Below, piece after piece: positions 28,221 to 37,684 of a stretch of DNA of 64,000 nucleotides (position 1 is its first letter; each line of letters begins with the position of its first letter). Below the pieces are notes generated by a model. It saw only the letters and a program-made list of their open reading frames with translations, was not told where the DNA came from and ran no database searches. The stretch covers positions 1,860,001 through 1,924,000 of the forward strand of contig NZ_CP075188.1 of NCBI RefSeq assembly GCF_020510525.1, in the 5' to 3' direction. Made by a program: the position numbers and the translations under genes. This DNA is from Quatrionicoccus australiensis. GTDB taxonomy: Bacteria > Pseudomonadota > Gammaproteobacteria > Burkholderiales > Rhodocyclaceae.

Positions 28221-29477
28221 TCAGATCAGCAACAAACCGCCGGCCATGCCGCAACCGATCGCGAACAGGCCGGGCAGGGCGTAGCGGGCGAGTTTGGCGC
28301 CGCCGATGCTGATCACCAGGCCGATCTTGAAGATCAGGTTGGCCATCAGGGCGAGCGTCACGGCGATCACCGCTTCGCCGCTGGAAATTTTTTCCAGGTT
28401 GAACATGCGCAGCGTCGACAGCACGCTGGCGTCGGCATCGGTCAGGCCGGATGCGAGTGCGACGATGTAGAGGCCGCTGTTGCCGGCGATGTCCTGCAAC
28501 CAGGCCGAGGCGAGCAGCACGATGGCGTAGAGCAGGCCGAAGGAAATCGCGGTGCGCAGTTCGGTCGGGTTCTTGACCTCGGGCATCGGCAGTTCGCCGG
28601 CGGCGTTGAGGATCTTCCAGCCGTAGAGCGCCATGACGATGCCGGGCACGATGCCGCAGGCAAAAACTGTGGCGATCGGCATTACCAGGTTGGGGGCGAC
28701 GACGCCGGAAACCAGGCCGAGGCGGATCATCACCATGACGTTGGCGATCAGGATGACGATTGCCGACATGCGTACCAGGTGCGCGTGATCGCGGGCGTGG
28801 CGCGAGAACATCATGGTCGTGGCGGTCGACGAGGCCAGACCGCCGAAAATGCCGAGCAGCGCCGCGCCGTGCCGGGCGCCAATGATGCGCAGGGCGAGGT
28901 AGCCAGAGAGCGCCAGGCCGGAGATCAGCACCACCATCCACCAAACCTGGCGCGGGTTGATCGCGTCATAGGGACCGAAATCGGCACTCGGCAGGATGGG
29001 CAGGATGACCAGCGAGAGTACGGCAAACTGCAGGATGGAATTGATGTCCTTGGGCGTCGTGCGTTCGCTGAACTGACGCAGTTCGGCCTTGAAATAGAGC
29101 AGCACGGTGGTGGTGATGGCGAGCATCACGGCCAGCGTCGCGTAACCGAACCAGACCGCAGCGCCTAGACCGTAGGTAACGATGATTGCCGCCTCCGAGG
29201 TGAAGCCGCGGTATTGTTCTTCCTGTTGTGTCGAGAAATTGGACGCGATCATCGAACCCGAGATGACGAGCAGGCCGGCGACCAGTAGCCACGGCCCGCC
29301 ACTTTTCTCGCCGAGCAGCGCGAACAGGCAGCCGAGCATGGCGACCAGGGCAAAGGTGCGCAGGCCGGCCGCCGAGTCCGGGCGGCGTTCGCGTTCGAGG
29401 CCGACCAGCAGGCCGATGCCGAGTGCCGTCGCAAAAGCTTCGACCGGAGCGGCAAGTTCGGGAACGACAAAGCTCAT
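28221..29477 (-). CDS. MgtC/DUF4010 family membrane protein
   Basis: The 418-residue product starts MSFVVPELAAPVEAFATALG, then IGLLVGLERERRPDSAAGLR, the MgtC/SapB signature with its conserved R-x-R segment. About 11-13 hydrophobic helices follow. The C-terminal part (FGGLASSTATTMMFSRHARD) matches DUF4010. Function is unknown; MgtC itself is a virulence and Mg2+-stress factor. I chose the ATG at 29477; upstream codons overlap ispD antisense and lack similarity. It heads the operon that continues with amrB, amrA and amrS. It diverges from ispD across only 42 bp. Confidence 0.85.
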   Translation of the reverse strand: MSFVVPELAAPVEAFATALGIGLLVGLERERRPDSAAGLRTFALVAMLGCLFALLGEKSGGPWLLVAGLLVISGSMIASNFSTQQEEQYRGFTSEAAIIVTYGLGAAVWFGYATLAVMLAITTTVLLYFKAELRQFSERTTPKDINSILQFAVLSLVILPILPSADFGPYDAINPRQVWWMVVLISGLALSGYLALRIIGARHGAALLGIFGGLASSTATTMMFSRHARDHAHLVRMSAIVILIANVMVMIRLGLVSGVVAPNLVMPIATVFACGIVPGIVMALYGWKILNAAGELPMPEVKNPTELRTAISFGLLYAIVLLASAWLQDIAGNSGLYIVALASGLTDADASVLSTLRMFNLEKISSGEAVIAVTLALMANLIFKIGLVISIGGAKLARYALPGLFAIGCGMAGGLLLI

Positions 29478-29519
29478 GAGGATTCTCTTCTTATGATCGT
29501 TATTCAGTAAAATTAAGCC

Positions 29520-30206
29520 ATGCCACGTTATTTCGCAATCGTTCCCGCTGCTGGCAGCGGTTCCCGCTTCGGCGCCGAGAAACCCAAACAGTACCTGAGT
29601 CTGCTCGGCCGACCGCTGATTCATCATACGCTGGCGGCGCTGGTCGCCTGCCCGGAAATCGAACGCGTCTGGGTCGTGCTTTCGCCGGACGACGCGGAAT
29701 GGAGCCGGCACGACTGGTCCGACCTCGGCGCCAAGCTTGAAACCGTGCGCTGCGGCGGGGCGACCCGTGCCGACAGCGTCGGCAACGGCCTGCGCGCCGC
29801 AGCGATGGTGGCGACCGACGATGACTGGGTGCTGGTACATGATGCTGCGCGGCCCTGCCTGAGTGCCGACATGCTCGCCGCGCTGTTGCGCGAGCTGGCC
29901 GATGATCCGGTTGGCGGCATTCTTGCCGTGCCGGTTGCCGATACCCTGAAACGCGCCGATGCCGAACAGCGCGTCGCCGCCACCGAGCCGCGCGACGGCC
30001 TGTGGCAGGCACAGACGCCGCAGATGTTCCGTTACGGTCGACTCGCCGAAGCACTCGAAAATTGCCGCGCCGTGACCGACGAAGCGGGGGCGATCGAGGC
30101 GATGGGCCACAAGCCGAAGCTGGTCAAGGGCGATTCGACCAATCTGAAAGTCACATTTCCGGCCGACCTGGCGCTGGCGGCGATGATCCTGAGGGGACGC
30201 AAATGA
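29520..30206 (+). CDS. ispD: 2-C-methyl-D-erythritol 4-phosphate cytidylyltransferase
   Basis: The 228-residue enzyme couples CTP with methylerythritol phosphate in the non-mevalonate isoprenoid pathway. The CTP-binding loop is [36 protein letters not shown] and [12 protein letters not shown] are also as in the family. Its stop overlaps the ispF start by 4 bp, the usual ispDF pair. The divergent spacer to the MgtC-like gene is short, so promoters of both genes must be interleaved there. Confidence 0.96.
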   Translation: MPRYFAIVPAAGSGSRFGAEKPKQYLSLLGRPLIHHTLAALVACPEIERVWVVLSPDDAEWSRHDWSDLGAKLETVRCGGATRADSVGNGLRAAAMVATDDDWVLVHDAARPCLSADMLAALLRELADDPVGGILAVPVADTLKRADAEQRVAATEPRDGLWQAQTPQMFRYGRLAEALENCRAVTDEAGAIEAMGHKPKLVKGDSTNLKVTFPADLALAAMILRGRK

Positions 30207-30685
30207 ATATCCGGGTCGGGCAGGGTTACGACGTTCATCGACTGGTCGAGGGCCGCAAGCTGATTCTCGGCGGCGTCGAGATTCCGCACGCCACCGGCCT
30301 GCTCGGGCATTCAGACGCCGATGCGCTGTTGCACGCGATCACCGATGCGCTGCTCGGTGCCGTGGCGCTCGGCGACATCGGGCGCCACTTTCCCGATACC
30401 GATCCGCGCTACAAGGGAGCCGACAGTCGCGTCCTGCTGCGCGGCGCGGTGGCCTTGCTTGCCGAGCGCGGCTGGCGGCCGGTCAATGTCGATGCGACGC
30501 TGATTGCGCAGCAGCCCAAGCTCGCGCCGCACGCCGCGGCGATGGTCGCCAATGTCGCGGCCGATCTCGGTATTGCTCTCGATTGCGTCAATATCAAGGG
30601 CAAGACCAACGAAAAACTCGGCTATCTCGGCCGTGAAGAGGCGATCGAGGCGCAGGCCGTGGTGCTGGTCGAACGTGCCGGCTGA
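30203..30685 (+). CDS. ispF: 2-C-methyl-D-erythritol 2,4-cyclodiphosphate synthase
   Basis: The 160-residue enzyme forms the cyclic diphosphate intermediate of isoprenoid synthesis. Metal and substrate motifs are visible: [11 protein letters not shown] (Asp and His metal ligands), [20 protein letters not shown] and [15 protein letters not shown]. Length is standard. The ATG at 30203 overlaps ispD by 4 bp. The last 11 bp overlap the GTG start of the next gene. Confidence 0.97.
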   Translation: MNIRVGQGYDVHRLVEGRKLILGGVEIPHATGLLGHSDADALLHAITDALLGAVALGDIGRHFPDTDPRYKGADSRVLLRGAVALLAERGWRPVNVDATLIAQQPKLAPHAAAMVANVAADLGIALDCVNIKGKTNEKLGYLGREEAIEAQAVVLVERAG

Positions 30686-31271
30686 GTCCGGATCGTCAGC
30701 CTCCGAAGCGGGCGCAACGCGCCGCGTTTTCTTCGCCCTGTGGCCGCCAGCCAGCGTCGCCACCAGCCTGGCCGGTGTCGCCGCCGAGTGTGCCGGGCTG
30801 TTCGGTGGCCGGGCCACCCGGCAGGAAACCATTCACCTGACCCTGGCTTTCCTCGGCAATGTTTCCGAACAGCGCCTGCCGGAATTGTGCCGGGCTGTTT
30901 CCGGCTTCAGCGGCCGGACCTTTGGCCTGCAACTGGATCGCCTCGCGTACTGGCCGCACAAGCGCCTGGCCTGGGCCGGCTGCAGCCAGCGGGTGCCAGC
31001 ACTGGATGAACTGGTGCTCGCCTTGCGCCAGGCATTGGTGGTGGATGGCTTTGCCTTTGATGCCAGCCATCCCGATTTTGTGCCGCATGTGACCCTGCTG
31101 CGCCGCATGCCTGCTGACGCGGTGCCCGTGTTGCCGGATCTGCCGGTGATCGATTGGCAATGTGAGCATTTTGTGCTGGCTGCTTCGCAAGCTACGGAGG
31201 CTGGCGCCAGTTACCGGATTCTGGCGGAGTTCCCCTTGCGGCCGCAATCCGCGAATTCCACACCGGCTTGA
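30675..31271 (+). CDS. thpR: RNA 2',3'-cyclic phosphodiesterase (2H family)
   Basis: The 198-residue protein has the two HxT motifs of the 2H phosphoesterase superfamily: [10 protein letters not shown] and [23 protein letters not shown] near the N-terminus is the usual first strand of ThpR. Such enzymes hydrolyse 2',3'-cyclic RNA ends and were first described as 2'-5' RNA ligases. The GTG at 30675 overlaps ispF by 11 bp; the first clear family residue is 18 codons later, so the true start may be slightly downstream. Confidence 0.85.
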   Translation: MPAESGSSASEAGATRRVFFALWPPASVATSLAGVAAECAGLFGGRATRQETIHLTLAFLGNVSEQRLPELCRAVSGFSGRTFGLQLDRLAYWPHKRLAWAGCSQRVPALDELVLALRQALVVDGFAFDASHPDFVPHVTLLRRMPADAVPVLPDLPVIDWQCEHFVLAASQATEAGASYRILAEFPLRPQSANSTPA

Positions 31272-31404
31272 TCGCGGTGTCACCAAATGCATTTCGCATC
31301 TACTGACGGCGGCGTCGCCTGTGATGTAGGATGTGGGGCAATGATCCGGCAGTGATTGGCGTGCCGGGTTCCCTTGACAGGATTCGGATAAGAGGAGGTG
31401 GCAG

Positions 31405-34338
31405 GTGGAGGAACTGGCGCAGCCCGATTCGTCGAACCTGTTACGGATACTGATTGTCGATGCCAATGAGCAGGACGGCCAGCATCTGCTCGATGCCCTG
31501 CGCGGTGGTGGTTACGATGTCTATGCCCGCCAGATGTGTGATGGCGAGGAAGTCGCCGAAGCCTTGCGGGTCGAGGACTGGGATATCGTGCTGCTCGATT
31601 GCGCGGTGCCGGATCTGAGCGCGGCCGAGGCGGTCGACCTGATTCGTCCGCTGGCGGCCGATGTGCCCATCGTGCTGACGATTGCTCCCGGTTGCCGCAA
31701 TGTGCCGGTCGAACTGCTGGAAAACGGTGCCAGCGATCTGGTTTTCAAGAGCAATCGGTCGCGCCTGCTCGCTGTCGTTGAACGCGAGTGCTCCCGGCTG
31801 CGCCTGCTGCGCGAGCAACAGGCTGAGGCAGGCCTGCCGCCGAGAGTTTCGGGGATCGACGAGGGCGAGGCGCGCTTCCTGCAACTGGCCAGCAATACGC
31901 CCGAGTGCTACTGGCTGGTCGAGGCTGAAACCCAGCGTGTTACCTATGTCAGCAAGGGATACGAGCAGATCTGGGGGCGTTATGTCGAAGCGCTCTACGC
32001 CGATCGTCGCGACTGGCTGAAGCATGTCCATGAAGATGATAGAGCCAGCCTGCTGCGTGCGGCACAGCAGCATCGCCTGGGCGGGCTCGACGAGAAGTTC
32101 CGTATCCGGCGGCCGGGCGGCGGCATCCGCTGGTTGCATGCGCGCACTTTCCCGGTACATAACGAGAATGGCCTGATTGTCAGTGTTGGCGGCGTGGCCA
32201 GTGACATTACCAGCCTGGTGACCGAGCATGGGCAGTCGCCCTTTTTTGCCCATTTTGATGCGTTGACCGCTCTGCCCAACCAGCTGATGTTCTACGACCA
32301 GGCGCGGCGCCTGATTGCACTGGCCAAGCGCAAGGATTTGCCGGTCGGGGTCATGGTGGTCGATATCGATCATTTCCGCGAGGTCAATCAGACTCTCGGC
32401 CACATGTCGGGCGACGAGCTGCTGCGCCAGGTGGCGGGGCGACTGTCCGGCCTGCTGCGCGAATCCGACATTCTTGGTCGTCTGGGTGGTGATGTCTTTG
32501 CCGTATTGTTGCCGGATGTCGAGGACACTTCGCAGGCCGCCATCGTGGCGCATCGGGTGATCGATGCCTTGCTTCTGCCGGTGCGGGTCGAGGGCCAGGA
32601 CATCTTCGTCACGGCCAGCCTGGGCCTGGTCTTCCATCCGCAGGATGGCAGCGACGCGCACGAACTGGTGTCGAATGCCGAAATCGCCGTGCGCCATGCC
32701 AAGATGAACGGGCGCAACAATTACCAGTTCTACTCGGCCCTGATGCACGACGACGTGCGTGACCGCCTCTTCCTCGAAACCGACCTGCGCAACGCCATCG
32801 TGCATGGCGAGTTCATGCTTTATTACCAGGCCAAGGTGAGTTGCGAAAACGGCCGGGTGACCGGCGCCGAGGCGCTGCTGCGCTGGAACCATCCGCGACG
32901 TGGCGTGGTGCCGCCCGACCAGTTCATTCCGCTGCTCGAAGAGACCGGACTGATCATCCAGGTCGGGCGCTGGGTCTTGCAGGAAGCCTGCCGTCAGGCG
33001 GTGATCTGGCAGCAGAACGGACTGGACATACCGAGCGTGTCGGTCAATCTTTCGGCGCGTCAGTTGCAGTCCGAAACCCTGCTCGCCGATATTGCCGAGA
33101 CGCTCAAACAGAGCGGTCTGGCGCCGGCTTGCCTCGATCTCGAAATTACCGAGAGCATGCTGATGCAGAATCCGGATGCGGCCGTGCATATGCTGCGGGC
33201 GCTCAAGGAAATGGGCGTGACCCTGTCGCTCGATGATTTCGGTACCGGCTATTCCAGCCTGGCTTACCTCAAGCGCTTCCCGCTTGATGCGCTCAAGGTC
33301 GATCGTTCCTTCGTCCAGGACATCGCGGCCGATGCCGACGATGCCTCGATCACGCGCGCCGTGATCACCATGGCGCACCATCTCAAGCTCAAGGTGGTCG
33401 CGGAGGGCGTCGAAACGGTCGAGCAGTTGGCGCTACTCATCTCGCACCAGTGCGACATCATCCAGGGCTATTACTTCTCGCGTCCGCTCGGCCAGACGGC
33501 AATGGGCGAACTGCTCGGCGCCGACAAGCGCTTGCCGGCCAATCTGCTGCGTTCCCGCACGCGCCAGCCGATGGCCTTGCTGGTAGCGGTCGACGCCGCC
33601 GAAGAGGCGATTTCCCTGCTGGAGGGGGATGGTCACCGGGTCTGCGTTGTCGCGGATTACGCCAGCGCAACGGTCTGGCTGGCCGGTAACGGGGTCGATG
33701 TGCTGGTCTGTGGTCCATCGACCGGCAATTTTGATGCGGCGGCGGTGATTCGGCAGGTGGCGCACGTGCAGCCGCAATGCGAGCGCATCCTGCTTAGCGA
33801 TGAACGGGCGAAAAGTCGTCGCCAGGTTGCCGAGCTGGGGGCCATTGGTCTGCTGCATCGGGTGATCCCGTTGCCGCTTGCGGCCGGGGTTTTGCGCCAG
33901 GCGATCGAGACGGCGCTGGAGCGGCGTCGGGTTGCCGACGATTACGGCCGTCTGGCGCAGGAAGTCGAAGTGGCCGGGCGCGAGTTGCTGCGCATCGAAG
34001 AGGAACGCCGGCATTTGCTGCAGGAAAACGAGGCCCTGCGCGAAACCGGTGGTCAGGGCTACATGATTTTGCAGGAACTGCTCTCCCAGTTGCCGTGGCC
34101 GGTCATCGGCATTGATAACGATGGCATGCTGGTCCTGGTCAACGAAGCGGCGCATGCCCTTTTCCCCGGGCGCGGTTTGCCGTTGGGGGCGAGTCTGGGC
34201 GATGTCCTGCCGGAAATACCGCTGTTTGGCGAAGAGCATTGTGTTGCAATCGCCGGCCGGGAATTTGTTTGCCGTTGGCGCCAGATCAGGCCGAGTGGCT
34301 CGGTCAGCGGGCGTTTCCTGCTGCTGGAGGAGAAATAA
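31405..34338 (+). CDS. Multidomain receiver-PAS-GGDEF-EAL c-di-GMP protein
   Basis: The 977-residue product opens with a receiver domain (LRILIVDANEQDG, phosphoacceptor Asp65 in VLLDCAVPD). A PAS domain lies near 155-270 and a GGDEF domain near 280-440. The GGDEF signature reads RLGGDVF, so the catalytic Glu is lost; an RxxD inhibitory site (RESD) precedes it. The EAL domain (about 455-705) has GAEALLRW and DDFGTGYSSL intact, so phosphodiesterase activity is likely. A second receiver-like domain, a coiled coil and a short PAS-like end follow. The start is GTG at 31405 after an AGAGGAGG. It leads an operon with the HDOD module (copy 2). Confidence 0.9.
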   Translation: MEELAQPDSSNLLRILIVDANEQDGQHLLDALRGGGYDVYARQMCDGEEVAEALRVEDWDIVLLDCAVPDLSAAEAVDLIRPLAADVPIVLTIAPGCRNVPVELLENGASDLVFKSNRSRLLAVVERECSRLRLLREQQAEAGLPPRVSGIDEGEARFLQLASNTPECYWLVEAETQRVTYVSKGYEQIWGRYVEALYADRRDWLKHVHEDDRASLLRAAQQHRLGGLDEKFRIRRPGGGIRWLHARTFPVHNENGLIVSVGGVASDITSLVTEHGQSPFFAHFDALTALPNQLMFYDQARRLIALAKRKDLPVGVMVVDIDHFREVNQTLGHMSGDELLRQVAGRLSGLLRESDILGRLGGDVFAVLLPDVEDTSQAAIVAHRVIDALLLPVRVEGQDIFVTASLGLVFHPQDGSDAHELVSNAEIAVRHAKMNGRNNYQFYSALMHDDVRDRLFLETDLRNAIVHGEFMLYYQAKVSCENGRVTGAEALLRWNHPRRGVVPPDQFIPLLEETGLIIQVGRWVLQEACRQAVIWQQNGLDIPSVSVNLSARQLQSETLLADIAETLKQSGLAPACLDLEITESMLMQNPDAAVHMLRALKEMGVTLSLDDFGTGYSSLAYLKRFPLDALKVDRSFVQDIAADADDASITRAVITMAHHLKLKVVAEGVETVEQLALLISHQCDIIQGYYFSRPLGQTAMGELLGADKRLPANLLRSRTRQPMALLVAVDAAEEAISLLEGDGHRVCVVADYASATVWLAGNGVDVLVCGPSTGNFDAAAVIRQVAHVQPQCERILLSDERAKSRRQVAELGAIGLLHRVIPLPLAAGVLRQAIETALERRRVADDYGRLAQEVEVAGRELLRIEEERRHLLQENEALRETGGQGYMILQELLSQLPWPVIGIDNDGMLVLVNEAAHALFPGRGLPLGASLGDVLPEIPLFGEEHCVAIAGREFVCRWRQIRPSGSVSGRFLLLEEK

Positions 34339-34339
34339 C

Positions 34340-34660
34340 ATGAAAGAGATCGTGTCCCTGCCCTTGGGCGAGGTGACTGTTGGCATGCAGGTGGCCGAAG
34401 CGGTGATGGATGCCGGCGGGCATGTGCTGGTGCCGGCGGCTGCCGAAGTGAGCGAAAGCATGTTGCACGGGCTGGCGCGGCGCGAAGTTGCCGAGATCCG
34501 CGTCGTACGCGAGGTCGTCGAGGATGCGGCGGCCAGTGAGGCCAGGCGGGCCCGCCTGGCCAGGCAACTCGACCAGTTGTTTCGCAAGGCCGGCGACGGG
34601 GCGGAAACGCGTCTGCTCTATCAGGCCATACTCGATTACCGGATGGAGAGTGGCACATGA
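34340..34660 (+). CDS. Small partner protein of the HDOD module (copy 2)
   Basis: The 106-residue product reads LPLGEVTVGMQVAEAVMD, GGHVLVPAAAEVSESMLHGL and then a charged helical tail (ASEARRARLARQLDQLF). It shares layout and key positions (LP...GM...A..V, lPa...l.e..l) with the 108-residue protein at 20224. In the same way it is directly followed by an HDOD gene, overlapping it by 4 bp. It starts 1 bp after the stop of the c-di-GMP protein, so the three genes are one transcript. Confidence 0.75.
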   Translation: MKEIVSLPLGEVTVGMQVAEAVMDAGGHVLVPAAAEVSESMLHGLARREVAEIRVVREVVEDAAASEARRARLARQLDQLFRKAGDGAETRLLYQAILDYRMESGT

Positions 34661-35499
34661 GCAAACTGACCCGCGAGCAGGTCGCCGCCCGTCTCAAGCA
34701 ATTGCCTTCGCTGCCGGCGGCAGTGACTGAATTGCTTGCCTCGTTTGATAACGAAGATATCGACGTGACGCGCATCGCCCATCAGATTGCCCACGACCAG
34801 GGGCTGACGGCGCGTGTGCTGCGCGTGGCAAACTCCTCGTTCTACGGCTTGCAGAGCCGGGTCGGCACGATCAATGAGGCAGTCGTCGTGCTCGGTTTTC
34901 GTGCCGTGCGCAGCATGGTGCTGGCGGTGGGCATGAGCGGTGCCTTCCGCCTCGATCATTGCCCGGGCTTCGATGCCCGGGCCTACCTCCGGCATTGTGC
35001 TGCGGTGGGCCTGCTGGCCCGGGGGCTGGCCGGCGGTGTCGGGCAGAATCCGGAACTGGCCTTTACCGGCGGCATTCTGCACGACATCGGTCAACTGGTG
35101 CTGGCAGCCAATTTTCCGGTGCAGTATGCCGAGGCCCTGGCCTATCGTCACAAGCACGACTGCTTCCTCGTCGTTGCCGAGCGTGATGTGCTCGGGCTTG
35201 ATCACACCGAGGTCGGCGGCATGCTGTCCGATGCCTGGCGCTTCCCGCCGGCATTGCATGCGGCGGTTGCCGAGCACCATCAGCCGGCGGCCGCCGAGTG
35301 TGGTTCGCTGGCGGATCTGATCCACGTTGCCGATACCCTGGCGCATGGCCTGGGGCTGGCGCATTCGGCCGATGAAATGGTCATGCCGCTCGAGCGTACG
35401 GCCTGGTTGCGGCTGGGTCTGGACGGCGGCAAGATTATCGCCGCGCTGGGTGGTATCGAGGCCGAACTGGAAGAAACCTGCCAGGCACTTAACGCCTGA
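34657..35499 (+). CDS. HDOD-domain signalling protein (copy 2)
   Basis: The 280-residue product is an HDOD protein: LKQLPSLPAAVTELLASFD, LTARVLRVANSSFYGLQSRV, VLGFRAVRSMVLAVGMSG, GILHDIGQLVLAANFPVQ and HTEVGGMLSDAWRFPPAL. The HD residues of ILHDIG remain, and the fold is that of signalling proteins acting with c-di-GMP or chemotaxis systems. It ends 11 bp inside the convergent envZ gene (35489-35499). Together with the 34340 protein it forms the second copy of the module seen at 19385-20550. Confidence 0.88.
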   Translation: MSKLTREQVAARLKQLPSLPAAVTELLASFDNEDIDVTRIAHQIAHDQGLTARVLRVANSSFYGLQSRVGTINEAVVVLGFRAVRSMVLAVGMSGAFRLDHCPGFDARAYLRHCAAVGLLARGLAGGVGQNPELAFTGGILHDIGQLVLAANFPVQYAEALAYRHKHDCFLVVAERDVLGLDHTEVGGMLSDAWRFPPALHAAVAEHHQPAAAECGSLADLIHVADTLAHGLGLAHSADEMVMPLERTAWLRLGLDGGKIIAALGGIEAELEETCQALNA

Positions 35500-36796
35500 G
35501 CGGCAAGGCCAGGCAGGCGAGCAGGCCGCCGCCCGGGTTCGCCAGCAGGTCGAGACGGCCACCGTGCAGGCGGGCGATGCGTTCGACGATGGCCAGCCCG
35601 AGGCCGGTGCCACCAGCATTGGTGCGGGCTGTCTCAAGGCGGGCGAAGGGCCGCTTCAGGCGCTCGGTTTCGGTTGCCGGAATGCCCGGGCCGCGATCGC
35701 TGATTTCGATGTGAATTTCGTTGTCGACCGTTGCGGCCTTGAGGCGGACATCGCCGCCGCCGTATTTCCAGGCATTGTCGATCAGGTTGGTCAGGGCGCG
35801 CCGGATGGCTTTCGGGCGCAGGCTGATTTCCGGTAACGCTCCGATCTCGGCCGGCAGCGCGCGTCCGACACACCCCTGGTGGTCGACGATGCCGGCAAGC
35901 AGGGCCGCCAGATCGACCGGCACGGCATCTTCGCCACTTTCGGTGCGTGCGTAGTCCATGAATTGCGAGATCACCGCTTCCATCTGCTCGATGTCGGCGA
36001 CTACGGCCAGGCGGGCCGATTCGTCGGCAACGCTGAGTTCGGCTTCGAGGCGCAGGCGGGTCAGCGGCGTGCGCAGGTCGTGTGAAATGCCGGCGAGGAC
36101 TTCCGAGCGGTCCTTTTCATGCCGTTCCAGATCGCTCGCCATGGTGTTGAAGGCGCCGGCCAGGCGACGCAGTTCTTCGGCGCCATCTTCCGGTAGCGGG
36201 GGCGGCGTCTGGCCGCGGCCGACCGCTTCGACCGAGCGCGCCATGGCTTTCAGCGGCCGGCTGATGCGCGAGGCGATCAGCCAGGCAACGGCGAGTGCCA
36301 GCGCAATGGCGAGCAGGCCCCAGCTCAGCCAGTGCATGGTGAAGTTGCGGGCCGCCCGTTCGCGCGGCAGGACCAGCCAGTATTCCTCGTCGTCGTCATG
36401 CTCGTCAAGCCGGAAGCTGATCCAGAAACCAGGCTCGCCATCGACACTGGCAGCGACGCGGGTATGTTCGCCGAGACGGCTGCTCAGCTCGCGTTCGAGC
36501 AGCCGGTGAAAACGACTGTCGGGCATGGGTTCGATGCGGTCTTCCGGTTCGGCAGGAAGAAGCCGGATGCCTTCGCGCGAGGCGAATTCGGCAAACAGGC
36601 CGAGGCGTTTTTCCGGGGCGGCGGCGAAAAGCGAGGCGCGGATCAGGTTGACCGCCGAGGCGGCCAGCTGCGCACTTTCACGGGCGCGCGGCTCGGCATC
36701 AATGTGGCGGAAGAGACTGAGCCAGGCCGCGGTGGTGAGCAGGACGAGCAGGGCGAGCAGCAAAAAGGTGCGCGCCAGCAGCGAGCGGGGCGTCAT
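35489..36796 (-). CDS. envZ: EnvZ-type sensor histidine kinase
   Basis: The 435-residue kinase has two membrane segments (about 8-28 and 155-176), a short periplasmic loop, a HAMP linker (SRISRPLKAMARSVEAVGRG) and an H-box with His239 in GISHDLRTPLTRLRLEAEL. The ATP-binding lobe shows NLIDNAWKYG and GTGLGLAIVERIARLHGG. It phosphorylates the response regulator encoded just upstream, whose stop it overlaps by 4 bp. The name is by operon and sequence likeness to EnvZ; an osmotic signal is not proven here. Confidence 0.85.
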   Translation of the reverse strand: MTPRSLLARTFLLLALLVLLTTAAWLSLFRHIDAEPRARESAQLAASAVNLIRASLFAAAPEKRLGLFAEFASREGIRLLPAEPEDRIEPMPDSRFHRLLERELSSRLGEHTRVAASVDGEPGFWISFRLDEHDDDEEYWLVLPRERAARNFTMHWLSWGLLAIALALAVAWLIASRISRPLKAMARSVEAVGRGQTPPPLPEDGAEELRRLAGAFNTMASDLERHEKDRSEVLAGISHDLRTPLTRLRLEAELSVADESARLAVVADIEQMEAVISQFMDYARTESGEDAVPVDLAALLAGIVDHQGCVGRALPAEIGALPEISLRPKAIRRALTNLIDNAWKYGGGDVRLKAATVDNEIHIEISDRGPGIPATETERLKRPFARLETARTNAGGTGLGLAIVERIARLHGGRLDLLANPGGGLLACLALPLRR

Positions 36797-37524
36797 GCGT
36801 CGCGGGCGGCACCGTCAGGGACGAAAACGTAGCCGAAGCCCCAGACCGTCTGCAGGTAGCGCGGCTGCGCCGGATCGGCTTCGATCAGCTTGCGCAGGCG
36901 CGATACCTGGACGTCGATGGCGCGATCGAACGGGCCCTGTTCGCGGCCGCGTGCCAGCGACATCAGCTTGTCGCGTGACAGTGGCTGGCGCGGGTGGTGC
37001 AGCAGAACCTTGAGCACGGCGAACTCGCCGGTGGTCAGCGGCAGCAGCTCGTCGCCGCGTTTGAGCGTGCGCGCGGCGAGATCGACCTCGATGTTGCCGA
37101 ACTGGATCATCTCGGCTTCCTCGCCCGGCGCGCCGGGCGGGCGATTGCCCTGGCGGCGCAGCACGGCATGGATGCGGGCGAGCAGTTCGCGCGGATTGAA
37201 GGGCTTGGGCAGGTAATCATCGGCGCCCATTTCCAGGCCGACAATGCGGTCCACCTCGTCGCCCTTGGCGGTAAGCATGATGATCGGCGTCAGGTCACCG
37301 CTACCGCGCAGGCGCCGGCAGATGGTCAGGCCGTCTTCGCCGGGCAGCATCAGGTCGAGCACGATCAGGTTGAAATGTTCGCGGCTGCGCAGCTTGTCCA
37401 TCTGCTGGCCATCGCCGGCAGCCTTGACCTCGAAGCCCTGTTCGCCGAGGTAACGGGTCAGCAGGTCGCGCAGGCGGGCGTCGTCATCGACGACCAGGAT
37501 ATGGGTGTGTTGTTGTTCGCTCAT
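36793..37524 (-). CDS. ompR: OmpR-type response regulator
   Basis: The 243-residue product has a receiver domain with phosphoacceptor Asp57 (LIVLDLMLPGEDG) and a C-terminal winged helix (LTTGEFAVLKVLLHHPRQ, DVQVSRLRKLIEADP, TVWGFGYVFVPD). Close match to OmpR in length and in the recognition-helix region, with ERD-like segments. The ATG at 37524 is chosen; the longer frame upstream lacks family similarity. It is followed by the kinase gene with a 4-bp overlap. No terminator is seen between this gene and the divergent small gene at 37685. Confidence 0.88.
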   Translation of the reverse strand: MSEQQHTHILVVDDDARLRDLLTRYLGEQGFEVKAAGDGQQMDKLRSREHFNLIVLDLMLPGEDGLTICRRLRGSGDLTPIIMLTAKGDEVDRIVGLEMGADDYLPKPFNPRELLARIHAVLRRQGNRPPGAPGEEAEMIQFGNIEVDLAARTLKRGDELLPLTTGEFAVLKVLLHHPRQPLSRDKLMSLARGREQGPFDRAIDVQVSRLRKLIEADPAQPRYLQTVWGFGYVFVPDGAARDA

Positions 37525-37684
37525 GTGGGCAAGGATAATTGCTGACGGTGAATGAAGCGCAATCAATGGTAACAAGGAATTGCGACCGTCCTGCGGGAAA
37601 CATATTTTTACAACTGGGCGGGCTTGCCCTGCGGGGGCGGATGGACAATGATCATGTCGAAACCGCAAAGCTGCTCCCGCCATC

